From Powellomyces hirtus (taxonomy: Eukaryota > Chytridiomycota > Chytridiomycetes > Spizellomycetales > Powellomycetaceae), in the NCBI GenBank assembly GCA_025526995.1, contig JAHLKG010000012.1:310001-374000 (forward strand): DNA of 64,000 nt, read 5' to 3'. The notes under the pieces were generated by a model. It did no database searches. It was not told the DNA's origin and saw only the letters and a program-made list of their open reading frames with translations. A program made the position numbers and the translations under genes. Positions 20,725 through 30,349 of this stretch are shown in pieces (positions within the stretch are counted from its first letter, which is position 1; each line of letters begins with the position of its first letter).

Positions 20725-20997
20725 CCGGTTAGGCAAGGATCACCTCGCTGAAGAAATTCGAGCCCGGACACATGTTGAGAAGGGCCCTGCACGAGATGGA
20801 GGCTAGCATAAGCACTCCGAATGGTACTATGCATCAGGGATTGCCACAGATGGTCATCACTGCTCCAATGTGGCCAAGAGAAGAGGAAGGCTCTGACGAG
20901 GGAGTATTCAAGGGTTAGAGAACTTACAGGTAGAATTAGAAATTGGGATAGCCAGAATAAAAGACTAGACTCTGGGAACAAACATAGTATTACTACT
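20725..20997 (+). repeat. Degraded 3' LTR of gypsy G2
   Basis: It is similar to 621-895 and 14296-14570 over most of its length, including AGACTAGACTCTGG and the end TAGTATTA. The 5' terminus is eroded. Positions 20400-20724 to its left hold no gene I can support. Confidence 0.7.
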
Positions 20998-20999
20998 GT

Positions 21000-21057
21000 A
21001 TTGAGATCTTAGCCAATTCTCTGCATTTTGGATAAAGTACTTGAAACTCCAATATCT
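21000..21057 (+). repeat. Fragment of family E LTR 3' end
   Basis: The sequence through AAAGTACTTGAAACTCC to CCAATATCTCCAATA is the reverse complement of the E LTR start at 63502-63560, so it is an LTR end in plus orientation. It is truncated on the left at the G2 LTR. Confidence 0.6.
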
Positions 21058-21734
21058 CCAATAATTTCATCTTCTTATGGTGTGAGACATCAATGAGGTG
21101 CATACATGCATTTACACACTTGCATCAGTGTTCTGCAATGTGACTTGACCAGTTAACTCCAAAGAGGTGTTTTATTTACAATTTGCGTGGATTAAGGCTA
21201 TTGTGCTGCAAAGTCCATTCACTTGTATTAATGTCAATATTTTCAACACAAAAAGGTTGCATTTGATCAACAAGTTAAAGAGTTATGTCTGTTTCTGTTT
21301 GCCAGAATACGTTGATGAAACAGAAAGCAGTTGAGTTGAAAAGAACTGTGTTTATGTATATTGCAAAGATGAAGATGTCAGTGGTCTTTGAAATTTCTTC
21401 CTTAGAGGGTTTCAAATCTAGCGTTTTAAGGCTTAAAACATTTTGGAACTTCTGGCTTACAACAAAAAGTTAAAACGTTGACAACTTGCGGACCAACTTT
21501 TGCATTTAGCACATTTCGCCTTTTTCTACCTCCAAAGTACTGGAACAATGGTCCAAAGCTGCTTAAAACACAACTTATAATGTTTTGTGGTCCTGTTGCA
21601 ACGTTTCATGACATTGTAGTTGCTTAGCAACTGGCACTGCGGTCCCCTCCCCCCTGTAGACCTTGTTGACTGACTGTCAACATCCTTCTGCACGATAAAC
21701 TACTACTCATATTCACCCCTCAATCTCCTCCACT
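21058..21734. other. Gene-poor AT-richer stretch upstream of the Myb/SANT pseudogene
   Basis: No coding frame or retroelement homology is recognised. It may contain the original 5' flank of the gene at 21859. A short hairpin TGTTGAC-TGACT-GTCAACA lies near 21664-21683. Confidence 0.35.
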
Positions 21735-21856
21735 TTGATCCATCTGATCCACTTTGATCCATCTGATTCACTTTGATCCCTTTGATCCACTTTGATCCAT
21801 CTGATCCACTTTGATCCATCTGATCCACTTTGATCCATTTGATCCACTTTGATCCT
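21735..21856 (+). repeat. 19-bp minisatellite (GATCCACTTTGATCCATCT)
   Basis: About six imperfect copies of a 19-bp unit made of two related 9/10-mers (GATCCACTTT and GATCCATCT). The array ends right before the ATG at 21859. Degenerate GATCCACTCGCT repeats recur inside the pseudogene at about 22470-22540. Confidence 0.85.
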
Positions 21857-21858
21857 CC

Positions 21859-22930
21859 ATGCTGCCAAAGTGCAAATCCGTTGCCGCACTGGCAACTGAG
21901 AGCTCCAAGAAGAAGCAAAACAACTGGACTTATGAAGAAGAGTGCATTCTTGTCGATTAACTGACTACTCCTGCTCAATATCGTCACTCAAGAACCAGCA
22001 AGTTAACCAGAAAGCAAACATCTCTGGGTCTCTCAAAAATCAAGATCGCCAGAGACCTTGCTCCATGGATAGAAGTACAAGGCGTCAAAGGACAAGTGCC
22101 TGACCAGATGAAACAAAAGATCTTTGGGTTTGAGCAAAAATGGAAGGTTGCTGACCACAAGATGAAATTGCCAGGAGAAGGCATCCCTGAAGAGCAGAAG
22201 GCCAACATGCTGATTACTCAAGATTATGTTTTCAAGATCTTCAAGCACCACTGGTGCCTGTTGCCCTATTTTGACGAAAAAGCTGGCATACGCCCCAGCT
22301 TGTTGCTGAGCTTGGACAGGGACCAAATGGGGTGGACTTTGAGACGTTGTTGGAGACCCAGCCACTTGATGCACATCTGAGCAAACTAGATGATCCATCT
22401 GACATCCACCAGTACTCAATCCACCGCTACTTCATCCAACTCCCGTCCATCCACAGTTATTTGATCCCCTTGGTGATGCACTCACTGATCCACTCGCTGA
22501 TCGACTTGGTGATCCACTCGCTGATCCCCTTGCTGATTCTGACTCCAACGTGGGGTTAGATGCTCTTCCAGTCACAAGCACTAGGCCTTTTTCTGATCTT
22601 AGATCCACTCTGCAATCCACTCCATGATCCACACCAATGTTCACACCGTTGGCCACACTGTCATCCACACCATCATCTACCACTCCAATAACCAATCGAA
22701 AACATGGCCGCAGTGAGGCTACTCAAGGAGACAGTGCGGCGGGGGTGTGAGGCTTTGCCGATGCAATAGAAGCAGTCGCCGAGAAGCGAGCTCAGACAAG
22801 ACAAGAAATTGAAAAGATCAGAGCTGCAAGGGCTTGAGATTAGGAAGACAAATGAGAACAGGAACGTTGTCAAGCCCATGCTGAGGAAGTGGAGCTCCTA
22901 AAACTGAAGATAGAGCTTGCAAAGGCTCAG
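21859..22930 (+). pseudogene. Myb/SANT-like DNA-binding protein gene with C-terminal coiled coil (broken)
   Basis: The frame starts MLPKCKSVAAL and reads NNWTYEEECILVD before a TAA at 21958. It then continues to KIFGFEQKWKVADHKMKLPG and a conserved helix, YVFKIFKHHWCLLPYFDE. This layout resembles the Myb/SANT-like proteins abundant in basidiomycete genomes, some of them tied to DNA transposons. A frameshift near 22296 leads into GPNGVDFETLLETQPL, then Pro/Asp repeat sequence. A Lys/Glu/Arg-rich coiled coil, VAEKRAQTRQEIEKIR to LLKLKIELAKAQ, interrupted by stops, ends near 22930. It is the only host-like gene remnant outside retroelements. Assignment is by sequence feel, not by search. Confidence 0.5.
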
Positions 22931-22978
22931 CCAGTAGTAATGTTAATGTATCTGGTTAATACAATAAACACTGACACA

Positions 22979-24346
22979 AGCTCCCACTGGTTGGAACGCC
23001 CTTGGCAAGCTTGGTGAGCCTTCCAATGTCTGCAATTTCAAATGGCCGAGTCTCTGATGCCATAGGGACAAGTCCTGACTTGTTGTGTCCCTTCCAACAT
23101 TGTGGGCAATCCCAGCATTTGCCTGCCCATGTGTTGTCTCGAATGTGTAGACAAATTGGTTCTCTTTGGCAAGGAAAGCCATCCCATCCTTTGCAATGAT
23201 CCGAGCAGCCTGTGGTCCCACTTCAAAACAAGCTCCAGCTTTGGCAAGGCGAGCCAGTGATAGGAGGTTCTTGGTCATCTTGGGGACGTGCCAGCAGTTC
23301 TGGATTTGCAGGGGCACTGTCTTCCCCTCTGTGTTGATCACCCATGTGTGAAGCGTTCCATGCCCCACAGCTTCCAATGTGTGATTGTCTGCCATCTCAA
23401 TGGCGACAGGAGACATCTTCTCATAGTCCCCAAACAGCTCTCTGCGGCCAGTCATGTGCTGAGAGGCTCCTGAGTCCAAAATCCAAGTGTTGGATGTCAG
23501 GGATGGCATCTGAGTTCCAATGGTGGTGAAAGCAAAGCCTCCAGGCGTCTGTTGAGTCGAGTTGGCCTGGTTTAGGCCCTTCTTCTCATCTGCTGCCCTC
23601 TTGTGGCATTCCTTCTTGATGTGGCCCTTCTTGTTGCAGTAGTGACAGACTGCCTCCTTCTTCCAATCTGGCTTTCCCCCAGCCTTGTTGGTCTTCTGAG
23701 CATTCCCTTTGGTGTCAGCTTGTGTGAAGAAGGCTTTTGCTGCCTTTCCAGAGTTCTTCTTTCCATCTGCACGCCTCATTTCCTCCTGCAACAGCCTGGA
23801 TGTCACAAAAGCCAAGTCCAGCTTCTCACTGGTCGACTCCAGAGTCATCACAAGGGTGTCAAAGGCTTCTGGAAGGGAAGAGAGCAAGGAGAACACATGG
23901 TCCTCCTCAGAAACGGGAGCTCCGATGGCTGCAAGTTCCTGGGTCATCCTCTTGATCTTGTTGATGTGGATGGTCATGGAATCAGTTGGGTCCATTGTCA
24001 CAGTGAGGAACCGTCGTCTCAGGAAGTGTCTGTTGGCAACCCCCTTCTTCTCATGCACCTCCCTCAGCTTTTCCCATGCTTCAAGGGCGGATTCAGCCTC
24101 ATGAACATGCATCAATTGCTCATCATTCAAAGACATGATCAGCAGAGCCAGAGCTCTCTCATCTCGACGTATCCAGTCGTCTGAAGCTGTGTTGGTGGCC
24201 TTGGCAGTTCCAGAGCCGTCCTTGATGTCAATGGCATCCCAAAGTCCCTTCTCAATCAACAGCATCTTCATTTTCAACTTCCAAAGGTGAAAGTTCTCCC
24301 CAGTGAACCTCTCAATGGACACTCGGATGTCAGAGTCGCCAGCCAT
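22979..24346 (-). pseudogene. gag-pol: A1: truncated copia gag-protease-integrase start
   Basis: This runs from ATG (MAGDSDIRVS) through gag, CCHC knuckle CHYCNKKGHIKKEC, protease LDSGASQHM and into the integrase zinc module WHQRLGHL. There a 1-bp loss near 23034 breaks the frame. Homology to A2 stops at about 22979, within the zinc module. Flanking sequence is the Myb/SANT pseudogene. It has no 3' LTR. It is otherwise nearly identical to A2. Confidence 0.85.
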
Positions 24347-24823
24347 CTTGTGCAAAGAGTGTGGCAAAATGGGATAGTCCCGGTGTTCAACCGCAAGTGG
24401 TCAGAACCTGCTCCAGAAAATCCACTCCAGTCCAGTCCAGTCCAGACAATAGCTCGTTCGATGGTCAGACGCAGGTGTCCTATGTATGCTATCTAGGCTT
24501 CTCGAGTGCTCAAACAGTTCTCCAAGTCCTCAGCAGCACCAGTGATAGGCACAGTGACGTGTTTCCCAGATAGGGATAGAGGTGGAGTCAGTATTGTTCA
24601 GACAGCTGTGTCAGGGCTCATAACCTGTTGAGACGTCTTGACATCTACAAACAGGAACTCAGCATACCAGATAGGTTGCTAGGTTGTTGTCAAGAATTGC
24701 AGAGGGTCTGAAGGTGCTTCCCAAGGTAGGGAAGGTCGCCTGTAGTGTTTGGCAGAGTGTACTAGACAAGTAGAGTGTGTTGGACTGTTATTATATTGGT
24801 TGGGGATGCCCAGAGGGCGTCCT

Positions 24824-26031
24824 TTTATAACAATTTGGATCATAGTACATGTGTAGTGACAATCTAACTGTGCCCTAGCTTGGCCAAGACGGCCCTGGCC
24901 TGGCCTAGTATTGTTCCCAATCGCAGGGTGTCTTTTTGCCTTTTCTTGGCGCTTCTATCAGCGCTTCAGACGTGTTCTAGGCCTTCCCAGGCCCTCTCCA
25001 GCTATTCTGGATCGTTCTAGACCATTCTGGACCATTCCAGACCATTCTAGACACAAGTGGATGTCCTCCCACATGTCCTGTGTGCTCTAAGTCCTCCCAG
25101 AGGCGCCCACAGGTAGATTCCAACATTTATAACAATTTGGATCATAGTACATGTGTAGTGACAATCTAACTGTGCCCTAGCTTGGCCAAGACGGCCCTGG
25201 CCTGGCCTAGTATTGTTCCCAATCACAGGGTGTCTTTTTGCCTTTTCTTGGCGCTTCTATCAGCGCTCCAGATGTGTTCTAGGCCTTCCCAGGCCCTCTC
25301 CAGCTATTCTGGATCGTTCTAGACCATTCTGGACCATTCCAGACCATTCTAGACACAAGTGGATGTCCTCCCACATGTCCCGTGTGCTCTAAGTCCTCCC
25401 AGAGGCGCCCACAGGTAGATTCCAACATTTATAACAATTTGGATCATAGTACATGTGTAGTGACAATCTAACTGTGCCCTAGCTTGGCCAAGACGGCCCT
25501 GGCCTGGCCTAGTATTGTTCCCAATCACAGGGTGTCTTTTTGCCTTTTCTTGGCGCTTCTATCAGCGCTCCAGACGTGTTCTAGGCCTTCCCAGGCCCTC
25601 TCCAGCTATTCTGGATCGTTCTAGACCATTCTGGACCATTCCAGACCATTCTAGACACAAGTGGATGTCCTCCCACATGTCCCGTGTGCTCTAAGTCCTC
25701 CCAGAGGCGCCCACAGGTAGATTCCAACATTTATAACAATTTGGATCATAGTACATGTGTAGTGACAATCTAACTGTGCCCTAGCTTGGCCAAGACGGCC
25801 CTGGCCTGGCCTAGTATTGTTCCCAATCACAGGGTGTCTTTTTGCCTTTTCTTGGCGCTTCTATCAGCGCTCCAGACGTGTTCTAGGCCTTCCCAGGCCC
25901 TCTCCAGCTATTCTGGATCGTTCTAGACCATTCTGGACCATTCCAGACCATTCTAGACACAAGTGGATGTCCTCCCACATGTCCCGTGTGCTCTAAGTCC
26001 TCCCAGAGGCGCCCACAGGTAGATTCCAACA
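24824..26031 (-). repeat. 302-bp U3 tandem repeat, four units
   Basis: Units of exactly 302 bp at 24824, 25126, 25428 and 25730 differ by only a few bases (for example CAGACG or CAGATG). The identical arrangement recurs at 30548-31755 and 36272-37479. Two copies occur at 43886-44489, and a single copy in all other A LTRs. Confidence 0.93.
25005..25054 (-). promoter_or_regulatory. Five 10-bp phased TTCYRGACCA repeats in U3
   Basis: Five successive 10-mers of the form TTC(T/C)(A/G)GAYCR lie at 25005, 25015, 25025, 25035 and 25045. Each has a TCTAGA/TCTGGA/TCCAGA half-palindrome, once per helical turn. Present in every U3 unit, so expanded LTRs hold about twenty. An enhancer or activator array is plausible. 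The binding factor is unknown. Confidence 0.55.
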
Positions 26032-26038
26032 CTCCCAC

Positions 26039-29000
26039 TCACGAAACATGTTTTGTGATCCCACAGGCGTCCCTCAGTTTCAAGAACTGATCCCTAGCCA
26101 GTGGTTTTGTCAAGATGTCTGCAACCATGTCCTGAGTCGAGAGATACTCTAATGCAATCTCCAAGCGTCCTAGTGCTTCTCTGATAAAGTGGTACCTCAC
26201 TTCAATGTGTTTGGTGCTGGCATGCAATGTCGGGTTCTTAGCAAGAGCAATGGCACCCTGGTTGTCCTCAAAGAGCATTGTGGGTCCATCCTGCTTGAAT
26301 CCGAGCTCCCCTGCAAGCAGACGAAGCCAAACAGCTTCCTTGGTGCACTGGGCTAGTGCCATGTACTCTGCTTCCGTGCTTGAAAGAGCTACAGTGGTCT
26401 GCCGCTTGGATTGCCAGGTGATAGGCCCGTTGAACATGAAGATGAATCCAGTGGTTGATCTCCTTGTGTCCAAACATCCAGCATAGTCGGAATCCGAGTA
26501 TCCAACCAGCTTCCTAGGCTCAGAGACATTCTCTTTGCCTCCCAGAAGGATTCCAAGTTCGCTTGTGCCCTTCAGGTATCTGATGATCCGCTTGGCAGCA
26601 CTCCAATGCTCCTTTCCAGGCTTTGCAAGGTACTTGGACACAATTCCAACTGCAGCAGCAATGTCAGGGCGTGTTCCTAGCATGGCATAGATCAAACTGC
26701 CCACTGCATTCCTGTATGGCACAGAGCTCATCTCCAGCTCATCCGTCTCATTCTGAGGTGCCATGTTGTTTCTGAGGTGCAGTCCATGTTCCATAGGCGT
26801 GGCATGAACCTTGGCATCTCCCATGTTGAATTTCGAAACGACCTCTTCAACATACTTCTTCTGAGACAACCAGATGGTGCGGGTGCTTCTGCTCCGTCTG
26901 ATGTGAATCCCAAGGAAGTAATTCAGCTCTCCAAGGTCTGTCATCTCAAAAGCTCGCCTCAGCTCCTTCTTGACATCCCCCAGCTGTTCCTTGCTTGATG
27001 AGGCCACAATGAGGTCGTCCACATAGATCAGAATGTACTCTGTTGTCCCATTCTGACTCCTGTAGTACATGCAAGGCTCTGCAGTCGACTGCACAAAGCC
27101 CATAGACTTCAGTTTGTGGTCTATCTTGTGGTTGAAGCGCCTTGCTGATTGCTTGAGGCCGTAGAGGGGTCTCCCAAGCTTGCAGACCCGTCCTGGATGC
27201 TTGGAATCCTCAAAGCCCTCTGGTTGGCGCATGTAGATCACATAGTCCAGATCCCCTTGCAAGAATGCTGTCTTCACGTCCATCTGATGTGCCTCCAAGT
27301 CATCTGTGGCAATGATGGAGAACAGCAGTCTCATGGGACCAAACTTGGCAACAGGAGCAAACGTCTCCTGATAGTCCAATCCCTCTCTCTGAGAAAATCC
27401 CTTGGCAACAAGTCTTGCCTTGTATCTGTCAAGCTCTCCTGTGTCCTTCAGCTTTCGTTTGAAGACCCACTTGCATCCAATAGCTTTTCTGCCCCTTGGC
27501 AGGTCCACAAGTTGCCATGTCCCATTCTTGACAAGAGCATCCATCTCTTCCTGAGCAGCCTGACGCCATTGTGAAGCATCTGGCATGGTCTGGCTCTCCT
27601 TGTAGCTTGTGGGCTTGTTTGAGACAAAGGAGACAGCATAGGCAACTGCAGCAACGTTTGCAGCGTTGCTTGAAGCCTTCCACCACTCTCCTGGCGGCTT
27701 CCTGAGTCTTTTGGGGGTTGGAGAAGGCTCTGCAGCACTCTCATAGTCAGAGGACGGCTCAGGGGTCCGTTCCCTTATGTTCTCCTCTCCCTCTGACATG
27801 GCTGTGTCCTCAGAGTCGTCACTGACATCCTGCAGCTCGTCACTGACATCCTGCAGCTTCATTTCAGGCCCAATTCCCACTTCCAGGCTCTCAGCAGGCA
27901 CTTGGGGCGTCTGAGCAGACTGGAGGGATGGAATGAAGCTCTTCTCATCGAATTTGACACTTCTGGAGAACAGGATCTTCTTAGTCTGTATGTCCATAAG
28001 CCGGTATTCCTTGCTGTGGGAGCTATACTCCAGCATGATGCACTTGACGGCAGCATCATCCAGCTTCTGGCGCTTGTTGGGTTGAATGTAGGCATAGGCA
28101 ATGCATCCAAACGTCCTCAAATGTCCCAGAGATGGTGGGATACCATGGAACATCTCATAAGGCGTCTTGGGGCATGCAACAGTGGGAGATCTGTTCCTCA
28201 GATAGACTGCTGTCATGATTGCTTCTCCCCAGAAACGCTTGTCCAAGCCTGACTGCTTCAACAAACATCTCCCCATCTCCATAAGGGTACGGTTGGCTCG
28301 TTCAGCAACACCATTTTGCTGTGGAGTATTTACTGAACTCCTCTGATGCTGTGTGCCCTTCTCCTTGAAGTGGTCCCTTAGCAAGTTGCTCATGTACTCG
28401 CCTCCTGGGTCGGATCTGACAGCTTTGATCTGCTTTCCATGTAGGGGGACGAGTGCTGCTTCCAGCTCCTGATAGTGCCTAGCAACTTCTCCCTTGGTCT
28501 TCATAAGGCAAACATGGAAATATCTCGTCTTGTCATCAATGAATGTGACAAAATAGCGATATCCAGTGATTGTGGGTGGTTCAACTGGTCCCCAGACATC
28601 TGTGTGGATCAATCCCAGCTTCTCTGATGCTCTGGAGGCCTGTGCCTTGGGGAATGGCGCTCTGCTTGCTTTGCTGAGTGCACAAGTGTCACAAATGCTC
28701 AAGCTCCCACTGGTTTGAACGCCCTTGGCAAGCTTGGTGAGCCTTCCAATGTCTGCAACATTCAAATGGCCGAGTCTCTGATGCCATAGGGACAAGTCCT
28801 GACTTGTTGTGTCCCTTCCAACATTGTGGGCAATCCCAGCATTTGCCTGCCCATGTGTTGTCTCGAATGTGTAGACAAATTGGTTCTCTTTGGCAAGGAA
28901 AGCCGTCCCATCCTTTGCAATGATCCGAGCAGCCTGTGGTCCCACTTCAAAACAAGCTCCAGCTTTGGCAAGGCGAGCCAGTGATAGGAGGTTCTTGGTC

Positions 29001-30070
29001 ATCTTGGGGACGTGCCAGCAGTTCTGGATTTGCAGGGGCACTGTCTTCCCCTCTGTGTTGATCACCCATGTGTGAAGCGTTCCATGCCCCACAGCTTCCA
29101 ATGTGTGATTGTCTGCCATCTCAATGGCGACAGGAGACATCTTCTCATAGTCCCCAAACAGCTCTCTGCGGCCAGTCATGTGCTGAGAGGCTCCTGAGTC
29201 CAAAATCCAAGTGTTGGATGTCAGGGATGGCATCTGAGTTCCAATGGTGGTGAAAGCAAAGCCTCCAGGCGTCTGTTGAGTCGAGTTGGCCTGGTTTAGG
29301 CCCTTCTTCTCATCTGCTGCCCTCTTGTGGCATTCCTTCTTGATGTGGCCCTTCTTGTTGCAGTAGTGACAGACTGCCTCCTTCTTCCAATCTGGCTTTC
29401 CCCCAGCCTTGTTGGTCTTCTGAGCATTCCCTTTGGTGTCAGCTTGTGTGAAGAAGGCTTTTGCTGCCTTTCCAGAGTTCTTCTTTCCATCTGCACGCCT
29501 CATTTCCTCCTGCAACAGCCTGGATGTCACAAAAGCCAAGTCCAGCTTCTCACTGGTCGACTCCAGAGTCATCACAAGGGTGTCAAAGGCTTCTGGAAGG
29601 GAAGAGAGCAAGGAGAACACATGGTCCTCCTCAGAAACGGGAGCTCCGATGGCTGCAAGTTCCTGGGTCATCCTCTTGATCTTGTTGATGTGGATGGTCA
29701 TGGAATCAGTTGGGTCCATTGTCACAGTGAGGAACCGTCGTCTCAGGAAGTGTCTGTTGGCAACCCCCTTCTTCTCATGCACCTCCCTCAGCTTTTCCCA
29801 TGCTTCAAGGGCGGATTCAGCCTCATGAACATGCATCAATTGCTCATCATTCAAAGACATGATCAGCAGAGCCAGAGCTCTCTCATCTCGACGTATCCAG
29901 TCGTCTGAAGCTGTGTTGGTGGCCTTGGCAGTTCCAGAGCCGTCCTTGATGTCAATGGCATCCCAAAGTCCCTTCTCAATCAACAGCATCTTCATTTTCA
30001 ACTTCCAAAGGTGAAAGTTCTCCCCAGTGAACCTCTCAATGGACACTCGGATGTCAGAGTCGCCAGCCAT
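26039..30070 (-). CDS. gag-pol: A2: intact Ty1/copia Gag-Pol polyprotein
   Basis: An uninterrupted 1343-residue polyprotein from the ATG in MAGDSDIRVS; longer readings need non-ATG starts. Order: copia gag with FTGENFHLWKLKMKMLL, CCHC knuckle CHYCNKKGHIKKEC (about 234-247), and protease LDSGASQHM (Asp about 291). Integrase follows with HHCC (WHQRLGHL about 429, then CDTC) and the DDE core HTDVWGP, SDPGGEY, NGVAERANR. RT has KWVFKRKLKD, HQMDVKTAFLQGDL and YVDDLIVAS (about 1016). RNase H has SDSDYAGC, STEAEYMAL and FEDNQGAI. The stop lies 7 bp before the LTR, with the purine run GAGTGGGAG between. The single frame without a gag-pol shift is typical of this copia branch. All catalytic residues I can name are present, so it is potentially active. 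A direct duplication of seven residues (LQDVSDE) is specific to A2-A4. Confidence 0.93.
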   Translation of the reverse strand: MAGDSDIRVSIERFTGENFHLWKLKMKMLLIEKGLWDAIDIKDGSGTAKATNTASDDWIRRDERALALLIMSLNDEQLMHVHEAESALEAWEKLREVHEKKGVANRHFLRRRFLTVTMDPTDSMTIHINKIKRMTQELAAIGAPVSEEDHVFSLLSSLPEAFDTLVMTLESTSEKLDLAFVTSRLLQEEMRRADGKKNSGKAAKAFFTQADTKGNAQKTNKAGGKPDWKKEAVCHYCNKKGHIKKECHKRAADEKKGLNQANSTQQTPGGFAFTTIGTQMPSLTSNTWILDSGASQHMTGRRELFGDYEKMSPVAIEMADNHTLEAVGHGTLHTWVINTEGKTVPLQIQNCWHVPKMTKNLLSLARLAKAGACFEVGPQAARIIAKDGTAFLAKENQFVYTFETTHGQANAGIAHNVGRDTTSQDLSLWHQRLGHLNVADIGRLTKLAKGVQTSGSLSICDTCALSKASRAPFPKAQASRASEKLGLIHTDVWGPVEPPTITGYRYFVTFIDDKTRYFHVCLMKTKGEVARHYQELEAALVPLHGKQIKAVRSDPGGEYMSNLLRDHFKEKGTQHQRSSVNTPQQNGVAERANRTLMEMGRCLLKQSGLDKRFWGEAIMTAVYLRNRSPTVACPKTPYEMFHGIPPSLGHLRTFGCIAYAYIQPNKRQKLDDAAVKCIMLEYSSHSKEYRLMDIQTKKILFSRSVKFDEKSFIPSLQSAQTPQVPAESLEVGIGPEMKLQDVSDELQDVSDDSEDTAMSEGEENIRERTPEPSSDYESAAEPSPTPKRLRKPPGEWWKASSNAANVAAVAYAVSFVSNKPTSYKESQTMPDASQWRQAAQEEMDALVKNGTWQLVDLPRGRKAIGCKWVFKRKLKDTGELDRYKARLVAKGFSQREGLDYQETFAPVAKFGPMRLLFSIIATDDLEAHQMDVKTAFLQGDLDYVIYMRQPEGFEDSKHPGRVCKLGRPLYGLKQSARRFNHKIDHKLKSMGFVQSTAEPCMYYRSQNGTTEYILIYVDDLIVASSSKEQLGDVKKELRRAFEMTDLGELNYFLGIHIRRSRSTRTIWLSQKKYVEEVVSKFNMGDAKVHATPMEHGLHLRNNMAPQNETDELEMSSVPYRNAVGSLIYAMLGTRPDIAAAVGIVSKYLAKPGKEHWSAAKRIIRYLKGTSELGILLGGKENVSEPRKLVGYSDSDYAGCLDTRRSTTGFIFMFNGPITWQSKRQTTVALSSTEAEYMALAQCTKEAVWLRLLAGELGFKQDGPTMLFEDNQGAIALAKNPTLHASTKHIEVRYHFIREALGRLEIALEYLSTQDMVADILTKPLARDQFLKLRDACGITKHVS

Positions 30071-30335
30071 CTTGTGCAAAGAGTGTGGCAAAATGGGATA
30101 GTCCCGGTGTTCAACCGCAAGTGGTCAGAACCTGCTCCAGAAAATCCACTCCAGTCCAGTCCAGTCCAGACAATAGCTCGTTCGATGGTCAGACGCAGGT
30201 GTCCTATGTATGCTATCTAGGCTTCTCGAGTGCTCAAACAGTTCTCCAAGTCCTCAGCAGCACCAGTGATAGGCACAGTGACGTGTTTCCCAGATAGGGA
30301 TAGAGGTGGAGTCAGTATTGTTCAGACAGCTGTGT

Positions 30336-30349
30336 CAGGGCTCATAACC
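30336..30349 (-). promoter_or_regulatory. A-family primer-binding site, half initiator tRNA-Met type
   Basis: The minus strand reads GGTTATGAGCCCTG directly after the LTR terminus CAACA. Its complement CAGGGCTCATAACC is the anticodon stem-loop of initiator tRNA-Met. The same site ends at 24625 (A1), 36073 (A3), 41797 (A4), 43687 (T1), 48786 (A5), 50676, 52566, 54456 and 56346 (T2-T5). Confidence 0.8.

Larger units (their letters stand above)
14296..20997 (+). mobile_element. Ty3/gypsy chromovirus G2, rearranged
   Basis: This is bounded by a 275-bp 5' LTR (14296-14570) and a degraded LTR of the same family (about 20725-20997). Plus-strand order: gag, an inverted knuckle/RT segment (15390-16385), RT-RNase H, integrase, chromodomain, then an antisense spliced gene. 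RT before IN with a terminal chromodomain defines it as a chromovirus. A solo copia-type LTR is nested in the integrase. It is strongly decayed and older than its nested insertion. I find no target duplication around it. Confidence 0.7.
24626..26031 (-). repeat. Expanded LTR shared by A1 and A2 (four U3 copies, 1406 bp)
   Basis: This consists of a basic 500-bp LTR (24626-25125) plus three more 302-bp U3 copies (25126-25427, 25428-25729, 25730-26031). On the element strand each unit starts TGTTGGAATCTACC and ends within the TATA box TTGTTATAAA. The complete promoter TATAAAAGG is at 24821-24829. The terminus is GTCTCAACA, next to the primer-binding site. Confidence 0.9.

Noticed and set aside
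22332..22559. A plus-strand frame rich in HSLI repeats
   Set aside because: It is an alternate frame of the repeat-rich linker of the Myb/SANT pseudogene.
24612..24625. Possible tRNA-Met gene at the GGGCTCATAACC motif
   Set aside because: Only the anticodon stem-loop sequence is present, with no acceptor, D or T arms. It is a primer-binding site.
25005..25054. Canonical heat-shock elements in U3
   Set aside because: The decamers have TTCNNGAC or GAT rather than TTCNNGAA, so I keep only a neutral motif-array call.
24824..26031. Regular direct repeats that might suggest a CRISPR array or centromeric satellite
   Set aside because: Units are 302 bp with no spacers, contain LTR promoter sequence, and the setting is eukaryotic. 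They are U3 duplications.
29327..29908. A 193-residue plus-strand frame opposite A gag, repeated in every unit
   Set aside because: It is a mirror of the strongly conserved minus-strand gag codons and has no recognisable domain. It recurs only because the array repeats.
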